A DNA stretch of 64,000 nt from Cololabis saira (Eukaryota; Chordata; Actinopteri; Beloniformes; Belonidae): positions 26,037,090 through 26,101,089 of the forward strand of contig NC_084591.1 in the NCBI RefSeq assembly GCF_033807715.1. The letters are read 5' to 3'. The position numbers were made by a program, and so were the translations under genes. The notes under the pieces were generated by a model that saw only the letters and a list, made by a program, of their open reading frames with translations, was not told where the DNA came from and made no database searches. Shown one piece after another: positions 32,916-44,002 of the stretch. How positions within the stretch are numbered: the first letter of the stretch is position 1; every line of letters begins with the position of its first letter.

Positions 32916-35215
32916 ATATATTAAAGAAGCAGCTTCCGGTCTGTTTTCATGCATTTTAGAAGCAGGTTCCGGTCTGTTTTTATGCATTTTAGAAGCAGGT
33001 TCCGGTCTGTTTTTATGTATTTAAAGAGCAGGTTCCAGTCTGTTTTTATGTATCTAAGAAGCAGGTTCCGTTCTGTTTTTATGTATTTAAGAAGCAGGTT
33101 ATGGTCTGTTTTTATTTATTAAAGAAGGGGGTTCCAGTCTGTTTTTATACATTTAAAAGGTATTATCCATGATTTTGGAGAACTAGCAAGATTTGAAAGT
33201 GGCACCTCCTCTAAGCCCCGCCCCCTCCTCCCCTCCCAGCTTTAATCCTGTAAAAACTCGGTCCCGCTGTGTGTGAGAGCGGGGAGCAGAGCGGTCCGGG
33301 CTGCTGCTGCAGGACTCTCCGCCCAGCAGCAGCAGCCCGCGGGGACACGTGAAGCCGCACTGAAGAGCCGCAGCAGCCGGCTCGGAAGCAGTATGGGGGT
33401 CCGTGGGGATGGAGGCGTGTCCATCCCGGCGAGAGCCGGTGCGGCTGGCGGAGCTCTGCGGTGCCGTGCAGGCTCTGTTGCCACAGCTACGCCGTAGGGC
33501 TACGCCGTAGCCTACGCCGTAGCCGTGGCTCTAGAGCCTGCAGCGCACCACAAGCCGCTCTCCGCTCTCCACTCTCGCCGGGATGGAGACGCCGGTGGGC
33601 AGGATGCACGTTTGGGTGGGCACAGCCCACCCGTGCCCCCCCCCCCTAAAACCGGCCTTACAGGTGAATGAGACATGGGGTAGTTTTGTTGAAAATGTGT
33701 TGTCCAAAATGTCCTGGAAAGCTCGACTCCTGCAAATGCGCGTTCCCCAAAGTGGCTTTGGACGGAGCGCTGACGGGAGGGGGAGGAGGGGGCGGGGCTT
33801 AGAGGAGGTGCCACTTTCAAATCTTGCTAGCTCTCCAAAATCATGGATAATACCTTTAAAGAGCAGGTTCCGGTCTCTTTTAAAGATTAAAGATTGTATT
33901 AAAGAAGTCTGTTTTTATGTATTAAAGAAACAGATTCTGTTTTGTTTTTCTGCATTTAAGAAGCAGGTTCCGGTCTGTTTTTTTGTATCTAAGAAGCAGG
34001 TTCCGGTCTCTTTTTATGTATTAAAGAAACAGGTTATGGTCTGTTTTTGTGTATTAAAGAAGGAGGTTCCAGTCTGTTTTTATACATTTAAAGAGCAGGT
34101 TCCGGTCCCTTTTTATGTATTAAAGAAGTGGATTTCGGTCTGTTTTTATGTATTAAAGAAACAGGTTTTGTTCTGTTTTTATGTATTAAAGAAGGAGGTT
34201 CCAGTCTGTTTTTATTTATTAAAGAAGGAGGTTCCAGTCTGTTTTTATACATTTAAAGAGCAGGTTCCGGTCTCTTTTTATGTATTAAAGAAGTGGGTTC
34301 CGGTCTGTTTTTATATATTAAAGAACCAGGTTCAGGTCTGTTTTTATGCATTTTAGAAGTATTTTCCGGTCTGATTTTATACATTTAAAGAGAAGGTTCC
34401 GGTCTCTTTTCATGTATTAAAGAAGTGGATTCCGGTCTGTTTTTATGTATTTAAAGAGCAGGTTCCGGTCTGTTTTTATATATTAAAGAAGCAGCTTCCG
34501 GTCTGTTTTTATGTATTTAAAGAGCAGGTTCCAGTCTGTTTTTATGTATCTAAGAAGCAGGTTCTGGTCTGTTTTTATGTATTTAAGAAGCAGGTTATGG
34601 TCTGTTTTTATTTATTAAAGAAGGAGGTTCCAGTCTGTTTTTATACATTTAAAGAGCAGGTTCGGGTCTCTTTTTATGTATTTAAGAAGTGGGTTCTGGT
34701 CTGTTTTTATGTATTAAAGAAGTGGGTTCTGGTCTGTTTTTATGTATTAAAGAAACAGGTTCTGTTCTGTTTTTACGCATTTAAGAAGCAGATTCCGGTC
34801 TGTTTTTATGTATTTAAAGAGCAGGTTCCGGTCTGTTTTTATATATTAAAGAAACAGTTTCCGGTCTGTTTTTATGTATTTAAAGAGCAGTTTCCGGTCT
34901 GTTTTTATGTATTTAAAGAGTAGGTTCCGGTCTGTTTTTATGTATCTAAGAAGCAGGTTATGGTCTGTTTTTATTTATTAAAGAAGGAGGTTCCAGTCTG
35001 TTTTTATATATTAAAGAAGCAGGTTCCGGTCTGTTTTTATGCATTTTAGAAGTAGGTTCCGGTCTGATTTTATACATTTAAAGAGCAGGTTCCGGTCTGT
35101 TTTCATACATTTAAAGAGCAGGTTCCGGTCTGTTTTTATGTATTAAAGAAACAGGTTCTGTTCTGTTTTTACGCATTGAAGAAGCAGGTTCCAGTCTGTT
35201 TTTATGTATGTCAAA
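32916..35215. repeat. 33-bp tandem array, about 1.6 kb plus insertion
   Basis: The unit is close to GCAGGTTCCGGTCTGTTTTT followed by ATGTATTTAAAGA, 33 bp, repeated roughly 45-50 times with a 699-bp element inserted at 33157-33855. Because 33 is a multiple of three, frames stay open and give an 11-residue repeat like KKQVPVCFYVL. Variation is scattered in both silent and replacement sites, stops occur in many units, and there is no start or signal context, so I treat it as non-coding satellite. Confidence 0.93.
33157..33855. mobile_element. TTAA-type MITE with about 80-bp inverted ends
   Basis: Left and right ends are inverted repeats of about 80 bp containing GGTATTATCCATGATTTTGG, CTAGCAAGATTTGAAAGTGG and CACCTCCTCTAAGCCCCGCC. 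TTAA lies next to both ends (33153-33156, with one extra A, and 33856-33859). The GC-rich interior holds CTACGCCGTAG words of the Harbinger MITE family near 33,490. The right half matches the flank of the P2X7-like gene up to the splice donor, so it looks like an internally deleted derivative of that family. Frames inside are not genes. Confidence 0.82.
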
Positions 35216-35234
35216 AGCAGCACTAAGATCCAGT

Positions 35235-35336
35235 AGAATAGTGGTCCCCAACCCCCGGGCCATTTGGTTCCTGGGCCGCACAGAAAGAAAAAATAATTTT
35301 TGTAGCATCCCCGACTGATGATGGATGACTCTCAAA
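35235..35336. mobile_element. hAT element end fragment
   Basis: GTGGTCCCCAACCCCCGGGCC, then GGGCCGCACAGAAAGAAAAA, are words from one end of a hAT (Tip100/Charlie-like) element common in vertebrates. The related sequence may resume after 36,149, where a younger hAT MITE ends. No transposase is visible. Confidence 0.55.
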
Positions 35337-35344
35337 CTAATGGT

Positions 35345-36141
35345 CAGAGGTGGACAGAGTACTCAACCCCAGTACTTGAGTAAGAGTACAAATACTACTG
35401 GTCAAAATTTACTCCGTTACAAGTAAAAGTAGCTCTGTCAAAATATTACTCGAGTAAGAGTTGAAAAATACTTGCTTTTAAAGGTACTTAAGTATCCAAA
35501 AGTAAATGCTTTTAAATTTACTTTAAGTAAAAGTAAGAGTAAGAGTAAATTTCTTATTTTCCACATCAGTAAATTACTATATTTTTTCTAAATTAATTTA
35601 AGGATCTTTTAACTCTTGTTTCTGAGAATTAACTCTTTGAAAACAGCTGCACTGATGTGCTGCTTTTAGAACCACAATGTTATATAAAACCTGCGGAAAC
35701 ACCAAAAACAAATCAAATGAATGAGATCATAAGAGGACAGCAGATGATGCAGAGTTTATTAACAATCATAAACTGAAACCAAATGAACCTGCACCATCCT
35801 AAGTCTGGATCCCCCTCAGGGAGAGGCTTGACGTATTTCCGCTTTACGTATATCCCAGTGGAGAGAGTGCACTGTGATAGGTCTTCTCCTTTGACAAAAA
35901 CAGCTTGTGTCCAATAGGATTTTAGGGAAGAAGAAAAAAGAGCAGACCTGAAAGTAACGAGTACTTTTCAGCCTTCCTAGAAATTTACTTGAGTAAAAGT
36001 AAAAATATTTGTCTTGGAAATGTATTTAAGTAAGAGTAATAAGTACCAAAGAAATCTAATACTCAAGTAAAGTACAAATCCTCTGGATATGTACTTAAGT
36101 ACAGTACTCAAGTAAATTTACTCCGTTACTGTCCACCACTG
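35345..36141. mobile_element. hAT MITE, 797 bp, perfect 8-bp duplication
   Basis: The ends CAGAGGTGGACAG and (complement) CAGTGGTGGACAG are inverted repeats, extended inward by many GAGTA/AAGTA words. The 8-bp sequence CTAATGGT occurs directly outside both ends (35337-35344, 36142-36149). Ends and 8-bp duplication are diagnostic for hAT. It has no transposase. Confidence 0.92.
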
Positions 36142-36149
36142 CTAATGGT

Positions 36150-36317
36150 TCACAATGTTTTTATTCCTTGGATGTAAATACACTGCAAACACATCATAAG
36201 AGCTATAAAGGAATACAATAAAATAAAATAGAGTTAGTCTTTCTACATTCATATAAGTTTAATTTAACTTAAATACAGACCGACGCAGCTGCTCGCTCGG
36301 TCGGTAATAACAGCTAC
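36150..36317. other. Unclassified short interval
   Basis: AT-rich sequence between two elements, with a short GCTCGCTCGGTCGG segment at the end. No gene. Confidence 0.4.
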
Positions 36318-36436
36318 AGGCTGATTTATGGTTCTGCGTTACACCTACGCAGTGCCTACGGCGTAGGGCGCGCGTCGCTGCGTACCCTAAGCCGTAGGCT
36401 ACGCCGACGATTTAACGCGGGATACTAAATCAGGCC
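36318..36436. mobile_element. Harbinger-type MITE, 119 bp
   Basis: It starts AGGCTGATTTATGGTTCTGC and ends with a mutated inverted counterpart (GGATACTAAATCAGGCC). A 3-bp direct repeat TAC flanks it (36315-36317, 36437-36439). The interior is made of CCTACGGCGTAGG-type palindromes. Confidence 0.8.
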
Positions 36437-36597
36437 TACCGCTAACCCCCAATACATGAGTAACCATGGCAGCCAAACTCCCGGTCCTCCCAGAGGAACC
36501 ACCGCCCGGTCTTCGGGCAGAGACGGGTCTTCGAGCCCGCCTCTGCAGAGCAGCTCCACGGGAGCAGCGTCTCCTTCTCCGCTCCCCGCCACGGAGC

Positions 36598-37200
36598 CTA
36601 CGCCGTAGGCTCTGCGTTGGTGTAATGCGGAACCATAAATCAGCCTTTTGCTTGGAAGATCTGAAATGAACAGAAGAAAAAAAAAAAAAAAAGGTCTGTG
36701 AGCGGCCCCGGAGCTCCGAGCTAAGCTAAATACTTAGCCCATGCAAAGATCATACTTGTAGACAAATATAAATAACATAAAAAAAATAACGTTCTTACCG
36801 CTGACTCGTGTGCAGTTGCCGGGTCCGTGCTGTTGGTACTGATCCTTTTATAAGGGTAAATGTCGATGCAAAACCTCATCTTAACTGTCCCTCGCTGTGG
36901 AAACAGCCACCGCTGCTGAACAATGGCTGGAGCTCCAGCTGGCGTAGCTGGCTGGTTGTGGGCGTGGTTTCAGCAGCGGAGGCTGAACCTATGGAAATCT
37001 GCTCCTGTCGTGACTCACGTCGGGAGCAGATTCTCATCGGCTCAAAAAAAGTCACGTGACACTGGAAGACTCAGTCAGGGGGGGGAGCAGACCCTGCAGA
37101 ATTCCATGGTATTTTATCTTCCCTGTGCTGGCAGGGTGAGGGGAGACCACTTTATATATGTTAAAACAAGAAAAAACGTGTTTTTCATAATAGGTCCCCT
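36598..37200 (-). mobile_element. Truncated second copy of the 10.7-kb TTAA element
   Basis: From GCTTGGAAGATCTGAAAT (36,650) to the terminus TAGGTCCCCT followed by TTAA (37201-37204) it matches 11512-12081 closely. Its left edge is a remnant Harbinger MITE (36598-36646, ending AACCATAAATCAGCCTT). The TATA-like box (36841-36852) and donor (36794-36798) on the minus strand are preserved. The left part of the element is missing. Confidence 0.8.
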
Positions 37201-37204
37201 TTAA

Positions 37205-37885
37205 TGTATAAAAGTTGCATGTCGTCCCATACTGTCTGCTACAAGCTGCTAAAATGCGCCCCCTGGTGTTTGGGCTTTTTGTTTTTTATGCGCAGCTGCA
37301 TCAGTTAATTAGAGGCTCAGATTATATAACAGTGAAGTGACGACGCTAGAGCGACACGTGGGATACATTAGTTTGACCGTATTTTGTATTTTAAGTATTT
37401 TTGGGTGTTTTTTCTGATATCTTCTTTGATTGGAACCCTTTTGTCAAGACATCAGGAAGATAAACTGTGCTTTGTGCAAGTTCTGCATTTTGTTTCGTTT
37501 GTGGGATTATCCTGTACCACAAGTGACCAGTAAACTCCACTAAAGTCATCTACGGCTATCTCCTGGAGTGTGTGAGTAGCGTGGTGCAGTTCATGCCTTT
37601 GATGTGCAAAGTACAGCGTGCCCACCCAAAAAACTACGAGTCAACTCAAACCTGTGTCACGCTGGCGAATGTGGCTTTGGATATTGTAGGAGATATTCTG
37701 GAAGCAAACGCCACTACAATCGGTCTCCTTAATATAAAACAAATAAAATAAAAGCCTGGCTTTAAATAACGTTAATGAGACATAAAAACATAAAATCAAA
37801 AATAATTTATAGAAATACTCATATTAAAGGTAATTTACAATTTTTTTCGAAAATTATGTTTTATTATTATTATTCATATTTATTA
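37205..37885. other. Unique DNA, no gene seen
   Basis: No domain is recognisable. The segment ends in ATT repeats next to the long repeat, copy B. Confidence 0.45.
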
Positions 37886-38932
37886 TTAGGGCCCGAGCAC
37901 TTACAGTGCAAAGGCCCTATTGTATCTGTAGGAATTTTTCTTTCTTTCTTTCTTTTTCTTTCTTCTGACGAAAGGATGGCCTTTTTTGACCCCCTAAACG
38001 TGCCCAAAAAGTCACCAAGTTTTGCATGCAAGTCAGGCCTGGCGAAAAATTTGATATTTAATGGTTTGCATTAATGGGCGTGGCAAAATGGCTCAACAGC
38101 GCCCCCCGGAAAACTTTGTGCCTCAAGCCCCACAATACGGTTTGACGTACATGAACGAAACGGAATTAAAGAAGCAGCTTAAGTCGCAACTTAAAGAAAA
38201 GTCTCTTGGCGCCATGACCGAAACCGAACAGGAAGTCTGCTATTTTGAATTAATTGTGTAATTTTGGCGCAATTTATGGCATTACTTTGGCAATTAATAC
38301 GGCCCGAACCGTAACGTGCACCCAGGTGTGTTATACATCAAAATGTGCTTCTCCATCCTGTGACTACGCGCATTTCTTTTCTCTTTCAAAAGTGTTACCG
38401 TGGCGACGCTAGACGCCAAAAAGCGGACCCCCCCCCATCATCTGATTGGTCCATATTTGATAGTTCCCCAAAAGTCACCAAATTTTGCATTCAAGCCAGG
38501 CCTGGTGATAAATTTGATATTTCATGGTTTGCATTAATGGGCGTGGCCTAACGGCTCAACAGCGTAACTTTTGAATGGTTTGATATAAAGAGTCGTGGGT
38601 GGTGTCATCGGACTCGGTATTGAGTCCTTGACCATAATTGGTGAAAATTAGCCCTGCCCCTTCTTCTGATTGGTTGTCCCTATTTCCTGCTATAACTTTT
38701 GAATGTTTTGACATAGAGAGTCGTGGGTGGTGTCATGGGACTCTGTAATTAGTCCTTGAGCTTCATTGGCCTGAATTAGCCCCGCCCTTCTTCTGATTGG
38801 TTGCCCCTTTTTTCTGCTATAACTTTTGAATGGTTTGACATAGGAAGTCGTAAGTGGTGTCATTTCTGATATGCTTATGGGGGGTGGTGGCCGTGAGTGC
38901 GAGGGCCCGTTCATCGCTGCTTGCAGCTTTAA
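37886..38932 (-). mobile_element. Long non-autonomous repeat, copy B
   Basis: This is the inverse orientation of copy A: it starts TTAGGGCCCGAGCACTTACA, has a (CTTT)n run at 37,938, then GGCGACGCTAGACGCC and several GAGTCGTGGGTGGTGTCAT blocks, and ends GCTGCTTGCAGCTTTAA. It is shorter than A because one central block is missing. Confidence 0.82.
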
Positions 38933-39820
38933 TTTTTGTTGAAATTCCCGGGATTCATTTTTGCCTTAATTTTTGCCTTTGTTTCATTAATATTTTTGTT
39001 AATAAACACCACTTTCTGAGCACATACTCCAGCCTGCCGACCTGCTTTTTGGCAACATCCCTGTAAAGGTTTCCGGTGCCGAATATCACCTTTAGCCTGT
39101 GTATGGGGTGGTGGGGCTACATTATTGTACAAGGTTATGTCATGAGGAGCTGTAACAGTCTGCTAGAGAAGGCGCTCCGCTGTCTGTCCAGTACGAGGTG
39201 GAGGTTGCAGGAAATTACAGGAAAGGGATGAGTAGTGATGAAACCCTGCAATCATTTTGGTTGCTGAAGAGGTCGACCAGAAAATGACAAATTACACCCA
39301 TATTGATGTATTATAGAAGATCCTGTTGCAGATTAAAGCTATTAGTATGAATATTTTATATGTCTGCAATGTTTTCATTTTTCTGTTCTCACGTTAAACC
39401 TGAGGTTATAATAGGATTTTATGAGCTTGTCTTTATGACATCACATCTATGGCCATCCAACACGATGCCTTCAGGATGCAGATGCAGGGTAAAATGAACT
39501 AGTTTAAAACATTATTCCTTCCTGTTACTATTAGTTTGATAATAACATATTTTAATAATTATCATCATATGTATTTGCTGGTTTAGTGTATATATTCACT
39601 GCAGGCTGTAAACCAAATAGGTTATAATAAAAATACTTTGAATTTTAAACTCCCAAACTGTGCCATGCCGTGTCCCTGCTCCTTTTTTAAGTGAAGTTGT
39701 TGACATTCGGTGTCCATGACTAGTCTCATTCTCATGCTTCCGATAACGGATAATGACTTATCATATCACATAAGACACATCTTGTCTAAATGTACCACTG
39801 ACACGGGTCTTATGAGCCTG
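38933..39820. other. Mostly unique; possible LTR scrap
   Basis: At 38,990-39,070 GTTAATAAACACCACTTTCT followed by CCAGCCTGCCGACCTGC has the look of an R-U5 part of an LTR, without definable ends. The remainder shows nothing. Confidence 0.35.
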
Positions 39821-39825
39821 GTCTT

Positions 39826-40005
39826 GCTTTTAAAGAGGAGTTTTTCCTTGCCACTGTTTGGCTCCAGGTTTTTCTCTCCCGCTGGTGGAGTTTTAACCTA
39901 CCATTGTTTATGTAATAATTGCTGAGGGGTCGTGTTCCTGGGCCTTTGGAAACCACCTAGAGATGACTTGTATTGTTATAAGCTATATCAATAAAATTGA
40001 AATGA
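39826..40005 (+). repeat. Teleost retroposon 3' segment, (ATTGA)-type tail
   Basis: GGAGTTTTTCCTTGCCACTG and ACCTAGAGATGACTTGTATT, then ATATCAATAAAATTGAAATG, are words of a very common fish repeat. The segment at 54,921-55,020 is the inverse orientation of the same 3' end. No target duplication was found. Confidence 0.6.
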
Positions 40006-41354
40006 AAGAAGAAATGTTTACACATGCAGAGGATTTTCAGTTTTACAAACATTGAGTATACGTGAAAACGATAGTTACCTGTTAATTCATGCCTGACAAA
40101 CGCTGCTTAAAATCACTTGTGATCACTGTGGAGGCTCCAGTTTATAAAGAACCTGTTTAGTTTACATGAAGCCCATAAAGCATCTGTATTTGAAGCTTTA
40201 GGAAATACAACTTGACATACATTTCACCTGAGAGCTAAAAACACCCTCACTGTCTCACCCAGCCTGACTCTCATCATTAAAGTATGAAACATTTGTTGTT
40301 GAGCTCTCTTACATTTTTCCTATTTTACATAAGCTTAATATCACTTTAGATCATATTGAAGTACACTGCCAGGCACCAGATAATGTATGAGTACCATTAT
40401 AGGGCCATTAAGAGTTTCAGTGGGCTGTAATGTGATTAAATGAAAAGAGAAGCCTCACTGGCTCACGCCGTACAAATGGAAAGGAAACTAACCTGTGTGA
40501 AGATTTTTTGGTTTACAGTTGGGGTCACTGCTTCTCAGAAGGAAGCATGCTTGTCTTTTAGATGGAAGGTTGCAGTTTCAATCCAGCTTTCTGTGTTCAC
40601 ATGTCCTCAGGCAGGCTTCTGAACTTCACATGACACCGCCACCCCCATTTGTTCCTCACTTGTAAGACACTTTGGATAAAAGCATCTGTTAAATAAATAT
40701 AATGAGTAATGCCATTGAGCTTGATGAGCATTTGTCCTTTGAAAGGCTACATGACAACACTCCTTTTCTACAGAAGATATAAATGGCAATGGTCCTCCAA
40801 ACACTTGGCTTCTACAGACTTTAATCTAAACCGCATTAGGCCTCAGGCAAGCTTAACAACTTATTATCGAGCCATGTCTTCTGCCTAAAAGACAGGGAGA
40901 ATGTGCAGCACCATCCTCAGGGCGTAGCAGCAGATCAGTCTGGCTTACATATACACTACTGTATGTTTATAGAGGGTGATTAGGGGAGAATGGCTGCCGA
41001 GGTACATCCGTATGATCCAGATGGCCGACTTTCAGGTTCTCCCTATCATAGCACACTACGACACTCATCACAGACAGACTGAAAAGATGAATCAGGCTGC
41101 ACTGTGATGATGTCAACCATGAGGGACGCTCTCACATTAATGCTGAAAAGATGTTTATCATGTTTGCTTTTCTGTTTGGAGTTCGATGACTAAATATCAT
41201 TCTGCTAAAAGCTGTCCTGAGGCTTATTTTAAATTCTTCTTCCTTTTATTATGTTTAGTGTAATAATATTATATTGTCCTCAGTTTCATGTCTGGTCAAA
41301 CTCTTTCAGAAGGGCACCAATGATCAAATTTGACGAAGCAAATCAGCAAATGTT

Positions 41355-41355
<1 letters not shown>
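40006..41355. other. Unique DNA, no gene seen
   Basis: No coding motif or repeat end. The frame 40440-40622 is short and unremarkable. Confidence 0.5.

Positions 41356-41357
<2 letters not shown>

Positions 41358-41389
<32 letters not shown>
41358..41389. repeat. (GT)n microsatellite
   Basis: About 16 uninterrupted GT dinucleotides. Confidence 0.95.
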
Positions 41390-41391
<2 letters not shown>

Positions 41392-41410
41392 GTGTTCTTT
41401 GGTGTTTTTC

Positions 41411-41689
41411 TGTTAAGATCTGGTTTCGGTTCAGTGTCCTTTGGGTCTCGTCTTGTTTTCTTGCCTCTGTCTTCAGCTGTTTCTGTTACCTTTTATTTCC
41501 TGTTTTACTTTCAAGGGCTGTACTTTGAAGTATTTTTTGAGTTGTCTTTATTTTGCTAGTGATCCCCTTTGGCCATTTGTCTTTGTATTCCTGTGGAGAA
41601 GTGCTTTTTGTAAAATAAAATTCCTTTGTTTGGACCTTCTGCCACCTCAGTCTTCAACACTCGGGTCCAGCTCCTCTCAACTCATGACA
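41411..41689 (+). mobile_element. Candidate degenerate LTR, plus strand
   Basis: It runs from TGTTAAGATCTGG to CAACTCATGACA, is pyrimidine-rich, and has AAAATAAAATTCC (polyadenylation-like) 70 bp before the end and GCCACCTCAGTC/GGGTCCAGC words typical of U5 in fish LTRs. GTGGCGTCTGGGG follows, where a primer-binding site would sit. No second LTR or flanking duplication was found. Confidence 0.5.
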
Positions 41690-42520
41690 GTGGCGTCTGG
41701 GGGGGTGGGGGTTGGGTTTGCAGCATTTGAAATAATATTTTTACAACCACACCAGATGTTTCCTTGCATTCAGAAACTGGATGTGCTTGCGCTCTCTTGT
41801 CATTCCCAGATCTCCCTGCGGCTAAAACAGTCAACTTGCAAGTGTAGAGAGAGAGCAAAGCTTTATCTAATCAAGAAAGCCATGAGGGCAGTAGATGAAC
41901 AGTGGAGTGTAAGCTACAACAATATGTCTCGTCTCCTAATTAGTCAGTGGGTGAGGCAGCAAGGCAGGTTCAACCTTCATGCCATCGGTGTTGAACACCC
42001 ATGCAGGCGCTACAACCGACTTTCCCCCGTTCCTCTTGTGCCTATCCTGTTTAACGATCTAATTACTACACTTCACTTGAATAACCCCGGTGCCCTAGCT
42101 TCCACAGCTGCTATAATGTGCAAGCTTTCACACCATAAAAGGCCTCCCTCGTCATCTGCTCACCTCATTTTATGTGGAACTTTTTTAACGTTTTTCTAAA
42201 GAACGTTTTTACCATACTGTGACAGGTATCAGATTTTACCAGAATTCTTGATATGTCATTGTTCAAGCAAAAGTCAAATCTGGGGTTACAAATGGGTACC
42301 TTTAGAAGCCATGGCATTTAACTGAATAACCAACTCTTGCTGCCCTCACACTTTCATTTACCCTAGAAGTCATACATCACTTATTATAGTAATTGGCACG
42401 TTACCAGATCTTTATAGGAATGTGATCTAAATGATATTCAAAAGAAGTCAGAGTCACTTTATCTGTTAGAAAGTTCCAGGTCCACAAAAGTAAATGTTTT
42501 CCTTTGGGAGTTCATACAGT
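41690..42520. other. No supported gene
   Basis: An open frame crosses from the LTR candidate into this part (41441-42199, +), but I recognise no gag, zinc knuckle or protease motif in it. The rest is unique AT-rich DNA. Confidence 0.4.
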
Positions 42521-42527
42521 ATTATGT

Positions 42528-42780
42528 GGAGTTTGCATGATCTCCCTGTGCTCATGTGGGGTTTGTCTGGGTGCTTTGACTTCTTCCCACAGTAAAAAAA
42601 AAAGAAGAAAAAAAAGAGTGTCAGATTATTTGGTGATTCTGTGAGTGTGTGTGGTTATTTATTTATACAGTACGTGTCCCTGCAATTGACAAGCGATCTG
42701 TCCAGGGTGTATCCCTGCCATTCGCCCCAAAAGAGATTGTGTTAGTTGTATAATGTGAGAAACAGCAAATGATTGATGGA
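42528..42780 (+). repeat. Degenerate SINE copy
   Basis: TGTGGAGTTTGCATGATCTC, CCTGTGCTCATGTGGG, an A-rich insertion, then GATCTGTCCAGGGTGTATCC and GATTGATGGA follow the order of the SINE at 30,355. The tRNA-like head is missing. Confidence 0.7.
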
Positions 42781-43370
42781 GATGATGGAGCGTCTCAACA
42801 TCGAACTCATCATCCTCTTGGTGCTGCTTCTCTGAATCTCTGAACATCATGCCAAGTCTCCTCTCTAATTGCACAAAGACGGCAACGAAAATGTATGTTT
42901 ATTTCAAGGCTTGCTCTTCATGACTGTGAAAGATGTATATGTTTTCAGTCAGTCCATCTCTGTTTATTGCTGGAGTAGACCTAGCATGTGGCCGATGTAA
43001 GATCATATGCATACACTAGCATATCAGCAGGTTCATATTAAGTATTACTGTACTTTGAAAATGAAAATATTAAAATTTCAATTTCTTTTGATTTTGACAG
43101 ATCTATGTTTACTAATAGGGTTTAATACCATAATAGAAAGTTTATATAATGCTTAAAAAGAGAAATTGTTTCAGCTTTGAGTGATTTTTTTTTTCTTTTA
43201 ATACTAAAAAACAACAACTATGATCTTCTTTTATGATATGCACAGAAAATTTTCTGAACACAGCCTGGTCGAGCCTACGGTTGCCACGCCTCAACTGATG
43301 ATGGCACATAGGAGTTGTTATTTTGTTCCATCACTCTGCAGCATTTAATGTCCCACTGCCCTGATGGCTC
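42781..43370. other. Unique DNA, no gene seen
   Basis: Nothing recognisable apart from homopolymer runs near 43,185. Confidence 0.45.
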
Positions 43371-43374
43371 ATGC

Positions 43375-43817
43375 TGTGAGGGGTGAGTTCACTCACCTCT
43401 CTGCCACACCTCCTCATCAGCTTCAATATTCCACACCTGCTTAGCCTCAGCTGCAGCTCATCACTGCTCGTCAGCCAGACGGCATTTAAGCTGCACTGTT
43501 TCCCTCATTCTGGCCTAGATTGTCTTTGCAGCAATGCCCTATTTTCTACCACTCAGTATTGGCTTGACTTCTTGGTTTTGATGCTGCTTTCCCCCCCCCA
43601 CGGAGTTGTCGCCATCACCAAACACCCACAGGAATAGTGGGCCTGTTCCAGAGCACTCAGCCTGCCAGTCAGCATTGTTTTCTGTTGGTTCCTCAAGTCT
43701 TCCAAGGACTGTTACCTGCTTCCAGCCAAAAGCCCTTCCTGTTAATAATTCAGTCAATACTTTTCTATTCTACCTTTCATTGTGCTGCACTTAGGTCCTA
43801 AAAATCCTCCTGCGACA
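43375..43817 (+). mobile_element. Candidate solo LTR, about 443 bp
   Basis: TGTGAGGGGTGAGTT at the start and CCTCCTGCGACA at the end give TG...CA. Inside are CTGCAGCTCATCACTGCTC, a run GGCATTTAAGCTGC that can act as TATA, GCTTCCAGCCAAAAGCCCTT and GCTGCACTTAGGTCCTAA, as in fish Gypsy LTRs. Flanking duplication is not visible. Confidence 0.55.
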
Positions 43818-44002
43818 TTTAAAACGTACCCAAAAAACAACTATCTGATGTATATGATGATGGTACCACATGAAAATTATAGTATTACCTCATACAGCTC
43901 TGACAACTGTGTAATATTGCGTTGTTTGTATGTAAAAAGTAATTTCAGTACACTGCAGCTAGACAATAAATGGTTAGTAATTGGAAAAGAACACAACTGG
44001 AA
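43818..44002. other. Unique interval
   Basis: No gene or repeat boundary is seen in these 185 bp. Confidence 0.4.

Noticed and set aside
33583..34923. Repeat-protein gene with 11-residue units
   Set aside because: The frame is a by-product of the 33-bp satellite, begins inside a MITE and has no promoter or splice signals.
32916..35215. CRISPR-like regular repeats
   Set aside because: Units are directly adjacent without spacers, and the setting is a vertebrate genome; it is a tandem satellite.
41441..42199. 252-codon open frame as a gag gene
   Set aside because: It begins inside an LTR-like segment and shows no gag, zinc-knuckle or protease motif.
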